From: Idiomarina fontislapidosi
GTDB taxonomy: Bacteria; Pseudomonadota; Gammaproteobacteria; Enterobacterales; Alteromonadaceae
Direction: 5' to 3'
DNA: 64,000 bases
Assembly (NCBI RefSeq): GCF_003226255.1
Contig: NZ_QJST01000002.1
Coordinates: 372,001-436,000 of the forward strand
Position numbers and translations under genes: made by a program
Shown here: positions 53,685 to 61,610 of the stretch, piece by piece
How positions within the stretch are numbered: the first letter of the stretch is position 1
How the letters are laid out: the number at the start of each line of letters is the position of its first letter
Notes under the pieces: model-generated
Seen by the model: the letters and a program-made list of their open reading frames with translations, nothing else
Database searches by the model: none
What the model was told of the DNA's origin: nothing

Positions 53685-53765
53685 GTTAGTGCCCTGGTGG
53701 TGAATGTCAGGCACATACTCTATGTGGCTAAAATGTCATTTTATGTAGTGCGAAGAGGTTCTCAT

Positions 53766-53795
53766 GAGCTGTTCGGATTGCACTCCGAACAGCTC
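53766..53795 (-). other. 12-bp stem-loop in the receptor/GGDEF intergenic region
   Basis: GAGCTGTTCGGA-TTGCAC-TCCGAACAGCTC is a perfect 12-bp stem 82 bases upstream of the receptor ATG. It may be in the receptor mRNA leader. No T tract follows. Confidence 0.4.
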
Positions 53796-53810
53796 AATCA
53801 GGCTGAGTTT

Positions 53811-53828
53811 CTGTCATGTAAATGTCAT
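53811..53828 (+). promoter_or_regulatory. Pho box (PhoB site)
   Basis: CTGTCATGTAAATGTCAT matches the PhoB consensus (CTGTCAT-AT-rich 4-CTGTCAT, 11-bp period) at 16 of 18. It lies 50 bases before the GGDEF-like ATG and about 127 bases upstream of the divergent receptor/phytase unit. Confidence 0.65.
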
Positions 53829-53878
53829 GCCGCTCCTGTACCGTGAGCGCTTGTATGAGCACTGCATGGAGCCTGGGT

Positions 53879-54790
53879 ATGTCGCGCAATACGTTTTTAT
53901 CTCGCATAATTTACGACTGGCGCCTGCCGTTTATGATGTGCATACTCGCGGTGTCATTGCTACTCGCGAGCCAAGTCGGCTCCCTTAAACCGCGCTCCGC
54001 TATCGACCCACTCGACATTATCGGTGAATTATCAACCTTATTGATTGTCTTGGTCGGTCTGTTTTTGATTGTAACCCAACGACTCGATGGCGCGGTGACC
54101 CGACTCTTTTTCTGGAGCAGTTGTTTGCTCACCTTTTCATTAGCGCTCGACCTGCTGGACGAATTTTTCAGCTATCCAGAGGCTGTCCGTCTGATGAGTT
54201 GGCTCGAATCCCTACCGCAACCTTTTGGTTTAATTATTCTAGGGTTCGGTGCCGCTGAATGGATAAAGGAACAGCATCAAATACGCCGCCAACTCGGTGT
54301 TCGAGAAAAACACTTACGTGCCCATGAATGGGTCGACCCGCTTACGACACTGTACACGCTCCCATATTTTGAAAAAGTGCTCGAGCGTGAGCTTGCGCTG
54401 CATAAACACAATCGCCAACACGTGGTGATGGCGAGCATCAATTTACAGGCATTTGCTCGTTACAACGATGAAAAGGGAATGCACGAGGGTGATCTGTTGC
54501 TAAATAAAGTTAGCGAGCTGACCGCCTTATATTTGCGCCCGGGCGATTGCTTATGTCGCTACCACAGCGATCAATTTCTCATTCTGTTGCCCGCAACCGA
54601 CTTCCCAGAAGCGCTGAGTCTCATCCGTCTTTTGGCAGAAATGCTACGCGAACAACTTGCGCTACCCAATTATATGGCAATAAAAACACGCGTGAGGCGC
54701 GTCAATGAGGCTTCGCCTAAACAAGCGATGAGACAATTACTGCAGCAACCAGAAGCGATTATCCCTGATGCGTCGCGAGTCCATCATTAA
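53879..54790 (+). CDS. Membrane protein with degenerate GGDEF domain
   Basis: The 303-residue protein starts at ATG 53879 (GGAG 7 bases upstream). It has four membrane helices (about 15-125) and a GGDEF-like domain (about 150-300) starting DPLTTLYTLPYF. The active motif is YHSDQF in place of GGDEF and NLQAFARYND in place of DxDxFKxxND, so it is probably catalytically dead. It may bind nucleotide or act as a sensor. It overlaps the AraC gene by 23 bases. Confidence 0.88.
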   Translation: MSRNTFLSRIIYDWRLPFMMCILAVSLLLASQVGSLKPRSAIDPLDIIGELSTLLIVLVGLFLIVTQRLDGAVTRLFFWSSCLLTFSLALDLLDEFFSYPEAVRLMSWLESLPQPFGLIILGFGAAEWIKEQHQIRRQLGVREKHLRAHEWVDPLTTLYTLPYFEKVLERELALHKHNRQHVVMASINLQAFARYNDEKGMHEGDLLLNKVSELTALYLRPGDCLCRYHSDQFLILLPATDFPEALSLIRLLAEMLREQLALPNYMAIKTRVRRVNEASPKQAMRQLLQQPEAIIPDASRVHH

Positions 54791-55772
54791 ATCACGCGAG
54801 CTTATTGCTCGACCGCTGCTTAAAGCACTTCTGCCTATCGCCGAGCGGCGCGGTGTGAGTCCTCATCAACTGCTTAAAGGCACGCACGTGTTTGATGATG
54901 AACTCAAGCCTTCAGCAGGACGCAGTAGTGAGCAGGATCTCGCGCGTATTATTGCTGCGGCAGAGCAGTTAGTCGGCGATGCTCAACTCTGGCCGTTAGT
55001 GATTCAATCGCTACACCAGCAAAGACTGTGTCCCGCACTCGACTGCATTCGCTATGCCAGCACATTTAACGCTGCACTGCTATCGTCACTGCGCTACCAA
55101 GCGTTATTACACCCGTTTATACTGATACGCCCCAAGCGTTTACAACAACGTCTTCACATTGACTGGCTGCCCGTCTCGGGCTTGCCCGATAAACACAATA
55201 AGGCGTTCCGCGAGGCATGCGACAAATTGATGTTAGCGTTGGTAGTACACGCAGCCCGGGTTTGCCAAGTCAATTTATCCGATTGGCGAATCGGCGTGCA
55301 CGACCCCGATAGCCTTCCCGTCAGTTGGCAAACGTGGATAGGCACTATCGACTCGCGCCCCATTCCATGTCTTTCGTTTCCCATGCATCATCTACCGACA
55401 AACAATCCAACAGCCTCTGCCAATGACTTTCAACAGGCGCGATCATTTGCCGAACTGCAACATGAAACCCTAAACCCACAAGCCCCCCTCACTGAAGCAC
55501 TCTCCTGGATGTTAAAGAAAGCAAAGCAAGGGGAGGAAACATCGCTGGCAGAACTGTCCAACGCGCTTAACATGAGCGCTTCAACGTGCAAGCGATTGCT
55601 CGCCTCGCAGGGCATAAATTTTAAACTACTGGCAGACTATGCGCGGCTAAAATACTTTCTCTACCATTCAGAAGCTAAACCACACACTCAAGCCGAACTG
55701 GCTGCTAAACTCGGTTACAGCCACCCAAACAACCTCAGGCGAGCCCGCCGACGCTGGCTCGCCAGTTTTTAA
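54768..55772 (+). CDS. AraC-family transcription regulator
   Basis: The 334-residue protein has an Arabinose_bd-like N-terminal domain (about 15-200) and a C-terminal HTH region (about 240-334, SLAELSNALNMSASTCKRLL then QAELAAKLGYSHPNNLRRARRRW). The second helix-turn-helix is close to AraC type with FSHPNNF replaced by YSHPNNL. It starts within the GGDEF-like gene, so the two are coupled. It may control the divergent phytase/TonB genes in response to a ligand or to the membrane protein. Confidence 0.87.
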   Translation: MRRESIIKSRELIARPLLKALLPIAERRGVSPHQLLKGTHVFDDELKPSAGRSSEQDLARIIAAAEQLVGDAQLWPLVIQSLHQQRLCPALDCIRYASTFNAALLSSLRYQALLHPFILIRPKRLQQRLHIDWLPVSGLPDKHNKAFREACDKLMLALVVHAARVCQVNLSDWRIGVHDPDSLPVSWQTWIGTIDSRPIPCLSFPMHHLPTNNPTASANDFQQARSFAELQHETLNPQAPLTEALSWMLKKAKQGEETSLAELSNALNMSASTCKRLLASQGINFKLLADYARLKYFLYHSEAKPHTQAELAAKLGYSHPNNLRRARRRWLASF

Positions 55773-55784
55773 TTGGCAGTTCGC

Positions 55785-56636
55785 TTAGGGGTTAACGGGG
55801 TTAACGTCATAACCCTTTTGCTCAAGCAAGGTTAGTACGCCCTCATCACCCACCAAGTGGCCGGCACCGACGGCGATAAATGCGATATCGCTTTGGTTAT
55901 CCGTGGCGAGTTTAGCGATCCATTCGCGGTTACGTTTATAGAGCAGTTCTTCAGCCATTTGATCAGGCATGGAGTCATTAAGGTATTTACCTAATACGGC
56001 TAAGTCACCTTGCTGCCAGCTGGCGATGATCTCATCAAGGACCTCATTTACTTTATCGATTTCGGTCAATGTTTGCTCAATAATTTCCTGCTCACCCACA
56101 TCACTTTGCGCCTGTACTAATGCATCAATCTGACGTTCAACCGTTTCTAACCCTTTAATGGGTAGGTTATTAGCTTCTGCAAACTGCTCAATTTTGCTTT
56201 CGACGCCCGCTTCCTGCACATATCCGGCTTGATTAATCGCCGTGGCAACCAACACAATTTGTGCAAACCAAGCGTTCAGCGGATTTAAGTTTTGCTCGGG
56301 AATACCATATTGCTGCGCGACCTGAGTGAACGCTTGCCACGTCTCACGATCAACATTTTCTTCTAACGTACCCTCTGAGCGCATCGCATGAGCCATAAAC
56401 GCCGCTTGCGCATTCTTTAATTTCTCCGGCGCGACTTCCATCCAGATCACGTCACTTTGAGCGAGCGCATCTTGCGCATGCTCAGATAATGCAAAGCCAT
56501 CTCCTTTAGCGGCATGCACGGTACCCATGATCCAAAGTGTTTTATCACCCTGAACGGCCTTATAAAACACCTCTGCTGAACTCAGACTGCTCCACAACAG
56601 TGCCAGCACTGTAACGATGACGAGTTTAAGTTTCAT
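55785..56636 (-). CDS. TraB/GumN-family protein
   Basis: The 283-residue precursor has a signal peptide (SSAEVFY) and the TraB/GumN pattern (WIMGTVHAAKGDGFALSEHA near the start, LKGLETVERQIDAL, and IAFIAVGAGHLVGDEGVLTLL at the end). GTVH and GAGH are the motifs of this possible metalloprotease family. The function is unsettled. It follows the HTH-membrane gene by 36 bases on the same strand. Confidence 0.9.
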   Translation of the reverse strand: MKLKLVIVTVLALLWSSLSSAEVFYKAVQGDKTLWIMGTVHAAKGDGFALSEHAQDALAQSDVIWMEVAPEKLKNAQAAFMAHAMRSEGTLEENVDRETWQAFTQVAQQYGIPEQNLNPLNAWFAQIVLVATAINQAGYVQEAGVESKIEQFAEANNLPIKGLETVERQIDALVQAQSDVGEQEIIEQTLTEIDKVNEVLDEIIASWQQGDLAVLGKYLNDSMPDQMAEELLYKRNREWIAKLATDNQSDIAFIAVGAGHLVGDEGVLTLLEQKGYDVNPVNP

Positions 56637-56672
56637 AACAAATACCCTTCTTTATAATCTGATTCTTTTGTT

Positions 56673-57014
56673 TTAGCGCTGAGTGATAAACAACGTCAGC
56701 GCCACACCGATAAACATGCCAACAATAAGTGTGACCAATAAAGGTAACGCATCAAGCCATGTTGGCCGTTGTGTGCGTTCACGCTGCACAGTGACTTGTG
56801 GCGCTGTATTATGGTCGTTCTCATCTTGGACTAATTCTTCACGTGCTAACTGGCATACCGCGCAAAGTGCCTGCACCGTATCTTTAGAGCCAATACCATC
56901 ACGTTCCACTCGCTGAATCGTGCGTAGACTCACGCCGCAGGCATCGGCAAGCTGTTGTTGTGTCCAATCCCACTGGGTGCGGCAAGCGACTACTTTGTCT
57001 TGATTGATACGCAT
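56673..57014 (-). CDS. Membrane-anchored XRE HTH protein
   Basis: The 113-residue protein has an HTH_XRE domain (about 5-62, TQQQLADACGVSLRTIQRVE) and a C-terminal membrane helix (about 86-110, LPLLVTLIVGMFIGVALTLFI). A DNA-binding domain tethered to the membrane suggests signal-dependent regulation. It begins 3 bases after the stop of the upstream membrane protein gene, so the two probably work together. TraB/GumN follows. Confidence 0.85.
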   Translation of the reverse strand: MRINQDKVVACRTQWDWTQQQLADACGVSLRTIQRVERDGIGSKDTVQALCAVCQLAREELVQDENDHNTAPQVTVQRERTQRPTWLDALPLLVTLIVGMFIGVALTLFITQR

Positions 57015-57017
57015 AGC

Positions 57018-57413
57018 TTACCCCAGCAACCAAAGCGCGAATTTTGCACTAAGAAATCCAGCCACCAGACCAATGACAAAAAATGACAGAATCATTTTCC
57101 AAGAGCCCTTTTGCCCTTTTAGTGAGGATAATGACTCACTTCGGACGACGTCATCACCTAACAACAAATCACAGCGAATGTTGGATAACAAAAAGCCCCC
57201 TACATCAAAGTGAACTTTAAATACTTCACCTTCAATGAGGAACTCGTGAGTGCTTGATAAACCGAAACTGCGTTTACTACTCACGCACTCACCGTCAACA
57301 AATACTTCTTCCTTCGCTGAAATCCCACTTGCACGCGCTTCTATTACATGCCCTTCGTACTCAAACTTAAATTCAAAATTTAAGTGCAGTTTTTTTAGTA
57401 ATGAACCTTTCAT
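57018..57413 (-). CDS. Uncharacterised C-terminally anchored protein
   Basis: The 131-residue protein has beta-rich N-terminal sequence (FEFKFEYEGHVIEARASG, EFLIEGEVFKVHFDVGGFLL) and one C-terminal membrane helix (about 107-129, MILSFFVIGLVAGFLSAKFA). I do not recognise the family. AAGGA lies 8 bases before ATG. With the adjacent membrane HTH protein it makes a two-gene unit in which each has one C-terminal helix. Confidence 0.7.
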   Translation of the reverse strand: MKGSLLKKLHLNFEFKFEYEGHVIEARASGISAKEEVFVDGECVSSKRSFGLSSTHEFLIEGEVFKVHFDVGGFLLSNIRCDLLLGDDVVRSESLSSLKGQKGSWKMILSFFVIGLVAGFLSAKFALWLLG

Positions 57414-57523
57414 GTGAAATTTCCTTCAATCGCCTAATTGCAAGAAGCACATTAGCAGTCGAATGCGTAAGCACCTACGCCAGGCGCGTGGCAGTCATAT
57501 GTCAGGCATACGACAGCGCACTG

Positions 57524-58600
57524 TCACCTTGCTGACACATGCTCATCAAGCACCACCAGCTTGCCTTTCAGAGGCATTACTTCCAGCATATTTAAAAAGC
57601 GCGTTAGAGCCGAGTGTGATGAATGATCGCCCATTCCCCAGCTTGCATTACCGTAACCCCATGGGATCAGCACACGGCATTCCAGTTCATTGGCGGCGGT
57701 AATCGCATCTTCAGGTGTCATGTGTACATATCGATACCAGTCAGGACTGTTCGCTGAGTAATAGGAGGCAATAGGTAAGAGACACACATCGATCGCACCA
57801 TAGCGTTCGTGAATATCACGAAAGTGCTTTGAATAGCCGGTATCGCCCGCGTAAAGCAAAGTCTTGCCCTGACTCTCAAGCAACCAGCCATTCCAAGAGA
57901 CACGTTCATTATCTTCATAAATAAATGGGACATAGGTACGGCTACTAAAATGGTGTGCTGGTAACGCGGTAATTTCGGTGGTACCACGCCCATCCGCCAA
58001 CGTATCACTGGAGAACCAGCCCATCTCAGTAATCCGAGCGCCTACTGCGGGAAATTTTTCCCCCATACGAAGCGGCACACGATAGTGCGGTTGCTCACCG
58101 AGCGCTTCAATGTCGGATTTATTAAAGTGGTCATAATGCAGGTGTGAATAAAGGATTGCATCGGCTTGGCTCACCTGCTCAATCGATAGCGCCGGAATAT
58201 GAGAACGATATTCGCCATTAAACCATGCGTGTAGCCAATTAATGGGCCAATCAAATTCATCGAATACCGGGTCAGTGATGATCACGTCTTCGGTCGGCGT
58301 TTTAATTTTAAACAAGGCGTGACCATACCATGTCACATTAAACGCCTGTTGGTAGTGCGATTGTAAGTATGGTCCTGTATAACGGCATGCATCTTCGGTG
58401 CATTGAATATCCGCGCGCTTACGGTAACAGTCGGTTTCACAGGTGGCTGGATACTGTTTTTGCCCAGGGTACCGATTTTCAAAGCGCTGATCATCGGTGT
58501 GTTCAGTTTGCTGCTCTGTATTGATCACCTGAATCGTATTAGTGGAACAACCCGAAACCAATAAAATTAAAAACGAAAACGTAAACGCGGTACGAATCAT
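57524..58600 (-). CDS. MBL-fold hydrolase lipoprotein
   Basis: The 358-residue precursor has lipobox LVSGC (Cys18) and a metallo-beta-lactamase fold with SHLHYDHFNKSD (HxHxDH), and GDTGYSKHF. It resembles the NAPE-PLD/RomA-type hydrolases of the outer membrane that cleave phospholipid-like phosphodiesters. Unusual is a Cys-rich insert near the N-terminus (CETDCYRKRADIQCTEDAC) with four cysteines, probably disulfide-bonded. It is transcribed alone. Confidence 0.88.
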   Translation of the reverse strand: MIRTAFTFSFLILLVSGCSTNTIQVINTEQQTEHTDDQRFENRYPGQKQYPATCETDCYRKRADIQCTEDACRYTGPYLQSHYQQAFNVTWYGHALFKIKTPTEDVIITDPVFDEFDWPINWLHAWFNGEYRSHIPALSIEQVSQADAILYSHLHYDHFNKSDIEALGEQPHYRVPLRMGEKFPAVGARITEMGWFSSDTLADGRGTTEITALPAHHFSSRTYVPFIYEDNERVSWNGWLLESQGKTLLYAGDTGYSKHFRDIHERYGAIDVCLLPIASYYSANSPDWYRYVHMTPEDAITAANELECRVLIPWGYGNASWGMGDHSSHSALTRFLNMLEVMPLKGKLVVLDEHVSAR

Positions 58601-58673
58601 GGCTGACTATCTTTGTGTTATTTTACCTCTATCATCGCATAACTGTTAATGTTGAGTCATTGTTAAAATGTAA

Positions 58674-59831
58674 CTAAATACGATGATTACGCTCAGACAA
58701 AAATGCCACAATACAACCAATCAACAAGCCCCAGAACGCACTGCTGACTCCTAAAAATGCGATATCTGCAACCGTCACTACAAACGCGATAGCCGCTGAA
58801 TAAGCGCCCTCCTTGTTCACGAACGCCCGTTGCAAATTCTGAGTAATAACAGGCAGCAACGCCAAACCCGCTAACGTTGCAGTAGCGGCTTGTGGCATCA
58901 TCATAAATAGGCTCACGATCATCGAGCCCGCCAGCCCCATCAAAATATAGAAACCGCCAGCCGCCACCGCCGCTTTATAGCGCTGCGCCGGATCGGGGTC
59001 TGCATCCTCTGTTTGGCAAATCGCCGCGGTAATTGCCGCGAGGTTTATCGCAAAAGCGCCCAGCGGCGCCAGTAGCAACCCCGCTAAACCGGTGGTTGTG
59101 ATAAGTGGCGATGTCGGCGGTGCGTAACCATTTGCTCGTAACATCATCATACCGGGCACATTTTGTGACACCATGGTCACCACAAATAAGGGAATCCCTA
59201 CGCCTATCAATGCGGTCCAGTTAAACTCAGGCCAAATCCAAACCCAATGGGGTGCTGCAACGCTCAGTGTCTGGTTATTAAGTTGTCCGGTTAACAGCGG
59301 TAACCCAATCGCCGCTAATAACAACCACATAAATACCCAACGAGGCGTGAACGCACGAGCGATAAAATAAGTCGCAATGAGCCCTCCGGCGATAACAGGG
59401 AAAGTATTCAGTGCGGGTAAAATAGCGCTTACAAACTTAAGTAAAATACCTGCGAGAATAGCCGCTGCCACATGACCCGGTACCCATTTCATCATGCGGT
59501 CGGCAAGACCACTCACACCAAACAGCACAATCAAGCCTGACGAAAATACAAACACCCCCACCGCCTCGGCAGCCGTGAGTCCCGCCAACGAACTAATTAA
59601 CAGCGCAACACCTGGGGTTGACCACGCAGTGAGTATGGGCGCTTTGTAGTAGAGTGAGAGAGCGATCGTACTCACCCCCATCGCTAACCCGACCGCTAGC
59701 AACCAAGCACTTTGCAGCTCGGGCGAAGAATCCACCTGTGCGGCGGCCTCTAAAATCAGCACCACAGCGCTGCTATAGCCGACAAATACAGCCGTTGCCC
59801 CAGCCGATACTTGGCTCAATAAACGGATCAT
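58674..59831 (-). CDS. benE: BenE-family benzoate/H+ symporter
   Basis: The 385-residue membrane protein has about 12 helices and BenE motifs (TAWSTPGVALL, GVFVFSSGLIVLFGVSGLADRMMKWVP, AINLAAITAAICQ). It imports benzoate or a similar aromatic acid with protons. It is divergent from an XRE-cupin gene with two palindromic operators in the 107-base gap, so control by that regulator is likely. Confidence 0.92.
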   Translation of the reverse strand: MIRLLSQVSAGATAVFVGYSSAVVLILEAAAQVDSSPELQSAWLLAVGLAMGVSTIALSLYYKAPILTAWSTPGVALLISSLAGLTAAEAVGVFVFSSGLIVLFGVSGLADRMMKWVPGHVAAAILAGILLKFVSAILPALNTFPVIAGGLIATYFIARAFTPRWVFMWLLLAAIGLPLLTGQLNNQTLSVAAPHWVWIWPEFNWTALIGVGIPLFVVTMVSQNVPGMMMLRANGYAPPTSPLITTTGLAGLLLAPLGAFAINLAAITAAICQTEDADPDPAQRYKAAVAAGGFYILMGLAGSMIVSLFMMMPQAATATLAGLALLPVITQNLQRAFVNKEGAYSAAIAFVVTVADIAFLGVSSAFWGLLIGCIVAFLSERNHRI

Positions 59832-59852
59832 TAGGTTTCTTAATGCCTCTTA

Positions 59853-59868
59853 GTGCGTTATAACGTAC
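59853..59868. promoter_or_regulatory. Operator copy 1 of the XRE-cupin regulator
   Basis: GTGCGTTATAACGTAC is a near-perfect palindrome, identical to the second copy at 59892 except for one base (15/16). It lies 22 bases upstream of the benE start. Confidence 0.6.
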
Positions 59869-59891
59869 GTAGATTTTATCAAGATAACACC

Positions 59892-59907
59892 GTGCGTTAT
59901 AACGCAC
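59892..59907. promoter_or_regulatory. Operator copy 2 of the XRE-cupin regulator
   Basis: GTGCGTTATAACGCAC is a perfect 16-bp palindrome, 32 bases before the XRE-cupin ATG. Its centre is 39 bases from copy 1, so the two sites may be bound together. Confidence 0.65.
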
Positions 59908-59938
59908 AAATTAATTCAGCCTGAACCGTAAATCGACT

Positions 59939-60463
59939 ATGCAAAATAATCATCACACTGTGGCGCGCCGATTAAAGCAACTGCGCAAAGATAAGGGTTG
60001 GAGTTTAACAGCCTGCGCCGAACACACCGGTGTCAGCAAAGCCATGCTCGGACAAATCGAGCGGCAAGAATCCTCTCCCACACTCGCGACACTTTGGAAG
60101 TTAGCCACCGGCTTAAATGTATCGCTGTCATGGTTACTCAACGATGAGCAACAGCCCATGACATTTGATTTTGCGCATGAGCGTATTCAAGTCGAGCGTC
60201 TGCTGGCATTTGATCCTCAGACCCAACAAGAGGTGTACAAATTGTGTATGGCTGAGGGGGCAAAGAGCCATTCCGACGCTCACCGCCATGGTACCTTCGA
60301 AATGTTGTATGTGCAGTCAGGCAGACTCGATATTGTGGTAGGCGAAACACAGGTCACCATCAAAGCAGGTGACGCGTATCGCTTTGACGCCGCCCAACCA
60401 CATAGTTACATCAATCGTTATTCAGGTAAAACTGAGTTTGTAGCGGTCATAAATTATAGATAG
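59939..60463 (+). CDS. XRE-cupin transcription regulator
   Basis: The 174-residue protein has an N-terminal HTH_XRE (about 8-65, ACAEHTGVSKAMLGQIERQE) and a C-terminal cupin domain (about 95-172, SDAHRHGTFEMLYVQSG with metal His/His/Glu, and PHSYIN). It is a repressor/activator responding to a small ligand. The divergent benE gene, with two operator copies, is the obvious target. It is transcribed alone. Confidence 0.92.
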   Translation: MQNNHHTVARRLKQLRKDKGWSLTACAEHTGVSKAMLGQIERQESSPTLATLWKLATGLNVSLSWLLNDEQQPMTFDFAHERIQVERLLAFDPQTQQEVYKLCMAEGAKSHSDAHRHGTFEMLYVQSGRLDIVVGETQVTIKAGDAYRFDAAQPHSYINRYSGKTEFVAVINYR

Positions 60464-60523
60464 TCGGCTTGCCTCAACCCTGGCATGCCGTATGATAACC
60501 AGAGAAAGAACAAGGAGTGATTT

Positions 60524-60973
60524 ATGCCCAAGGCACCGGATGATGCATCGTTAAAATTAGATAACCAATTGTGCTTTGCGCTTTACTCCACGTCCCTAGC
60601 CATGAATAAGCTGTATAAGCCGCTGCTCGATAAAGTCGATCTGACGTACGTCCAGTATCTCATTATGCTGCTGTTGTGGGAGCAAGATGGCATCACCGTG
60701 ACCCAAGTGAGCCACAAGCTGTTTCAAGAAAAAGGTGCTCTGAGTCCAGTCGTCAAACGCCTTGAACAGCGTGGGTTATTAACTCGACAAGCGAGTGACT
60801 CCGATGAACGTCAAAAACACCTCTACCTCACGACAGAGGGTAAACAACTGAAAGATAAAGTTCAGGGGATTCCTGAACAAGTTTTTTGCGCATCGCGTTT
60901 AGATGCTGATGACGCCCTAACACTCAAACAAACCCTCGAATCATTGCGCAAGCAACTTCATAAGCTTACTTAG
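60524..60973 (+). CDS. ohrR: OhrR-type MarR-family peroxide sensor
   Basis: The 149-residue winged-helix protein has the OhrR N-terminal sensing Cys17 in DNQLCFALYSTS. TYVQYLIMLLLWEQDGITVT and DERQKHLYLTTEG are MarR motifs. It senses organic hydroperoxides by Cys oxidation and derepresses ohr. A second Cys (CASRLDADDAL, about 126) may form a disulfide as in 2-Cys OhrR. It lies 116 bases before ohr with a 14-bp inverted repeat between. An AAGGAG precedes ATG. Confidence 0.93.
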   Translation: MPKAPDDASLKLDNQLCFALYSTSLAMNKLYKPLLDKVDLTYVQYLIMLLLWEQDGITVTQVSHKLFQEKGALSPVVKRLEQRGLLTRQASDSDERQKHLYLTTEGKQLKDKVQGIPEQVFCASRLDADDALTLKQTLESLRKQLHKLT

Positions 60974-61010
60974 TCATGCAATCGATAAGTTAGATTACTA
61001 CGTTCTAATT

Positions 61011-61049
61011 ATTATGTTATCGCAATAACTATTACTGCGATAACATAAT
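61011..61049. promoter_or_regulatory. Inverted repeat between ohrR and ohr
   Basis: ATTATGTTATCGCA (61011-61024) pairs perfectly with TGCGATAACATAAT (61036-61049), 11-base spacer. It is 41 bases before ohr, so a likely OhrR operator; no T tract follows, so not a terminator. Confidence 0.55.
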
Positions 61050-61089
61050 CATGCAGTCACAGTTAAGCCAACAATAAGAGGGTTTCATT

Positions 61090-61509
61090 ATGGATATTCT
61101 TTACACAGCACGTGCTTCATCGACAGGTGGCCGCGACGGCCAATCAAAATCAGATGATGGACGCTTAGCCGTTAAGCTTTCTACACCTAGAGCGCTAGGC
61201 GGCGCAGGTGGCGAAGGCACTAATCCAGAGCAACTGTTTGCAGCAGGTTACTCTGCTTGCTTTATCGGTGCATTAAAATTTGTGAGTGGCCAAGAAAAGG
61301 TCAAACTCCCCGAGGACACACAAGTGGATGCCGAAGTCGGTATTGGTCAAATCGAGGGGGGGTTTGGTATCGCGGTGACCCTTAATGTCAACTTACCGGG
61401 ACTTGAGCTCGCGCAAGCTGAGCGCATCGTAGAAAAAGCGCATCAAGTCTGTCCGTACTCTAATGCAACACGCGGCAATATCAGCGTTGATTTAAATGTA
61501 ACAGTCTAA
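61090..61509 (+). CDS. ohr: Organic hydroperoxide resistance protein Ohr
   Basis: The 139-residue peroxidase has both catalytic cysteines: Cys57 in [12 protein letters not shown] and Cys121 in [11 protein letters not shown], with [14 protein letters not shown] and the catalytic Arg/Glu near PRALGG and the middle region. It reduces organic hydroperoxides with lipoyl thiols. ohrR is directly upstream on the same strand. A strong terminator follows. Confidence 0.96.
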   Translation: MDILYTARASSTGGRDGQSKSDDGRLAVKLSTPRALGGAGGEGTNPEQLFAAGYSACFIGALKFVSGQEKVKLPEDTQVDAEVGIGQIEGGFGIAVTLNVNLPGLELAQAERIVEKAHQVCPYSNATRGNISVDLNVTV

Positions 61510-61514
61510 AATAC

Positions 61515-61547
61515 ACAGCTCAGGTCATACTCAATGACCTGAGCTGT
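61515..61547 (+). terminator. Terminator of ohr
   Basis: ACAGCTCAGGTCAT-ACTCA-ATGACCTGAGCTGT is a perfect 14-bp stem 5 bases past the ohr stop, followed by TTAAACTTT. Confidence 0.75.
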
Positions 61548-61610
61548 TTAAACTTTCCCGCCAAAAACACGTAAGGTAGAGTACAAGACTCTTTTCTGCG
61601 TGCGAGCATC

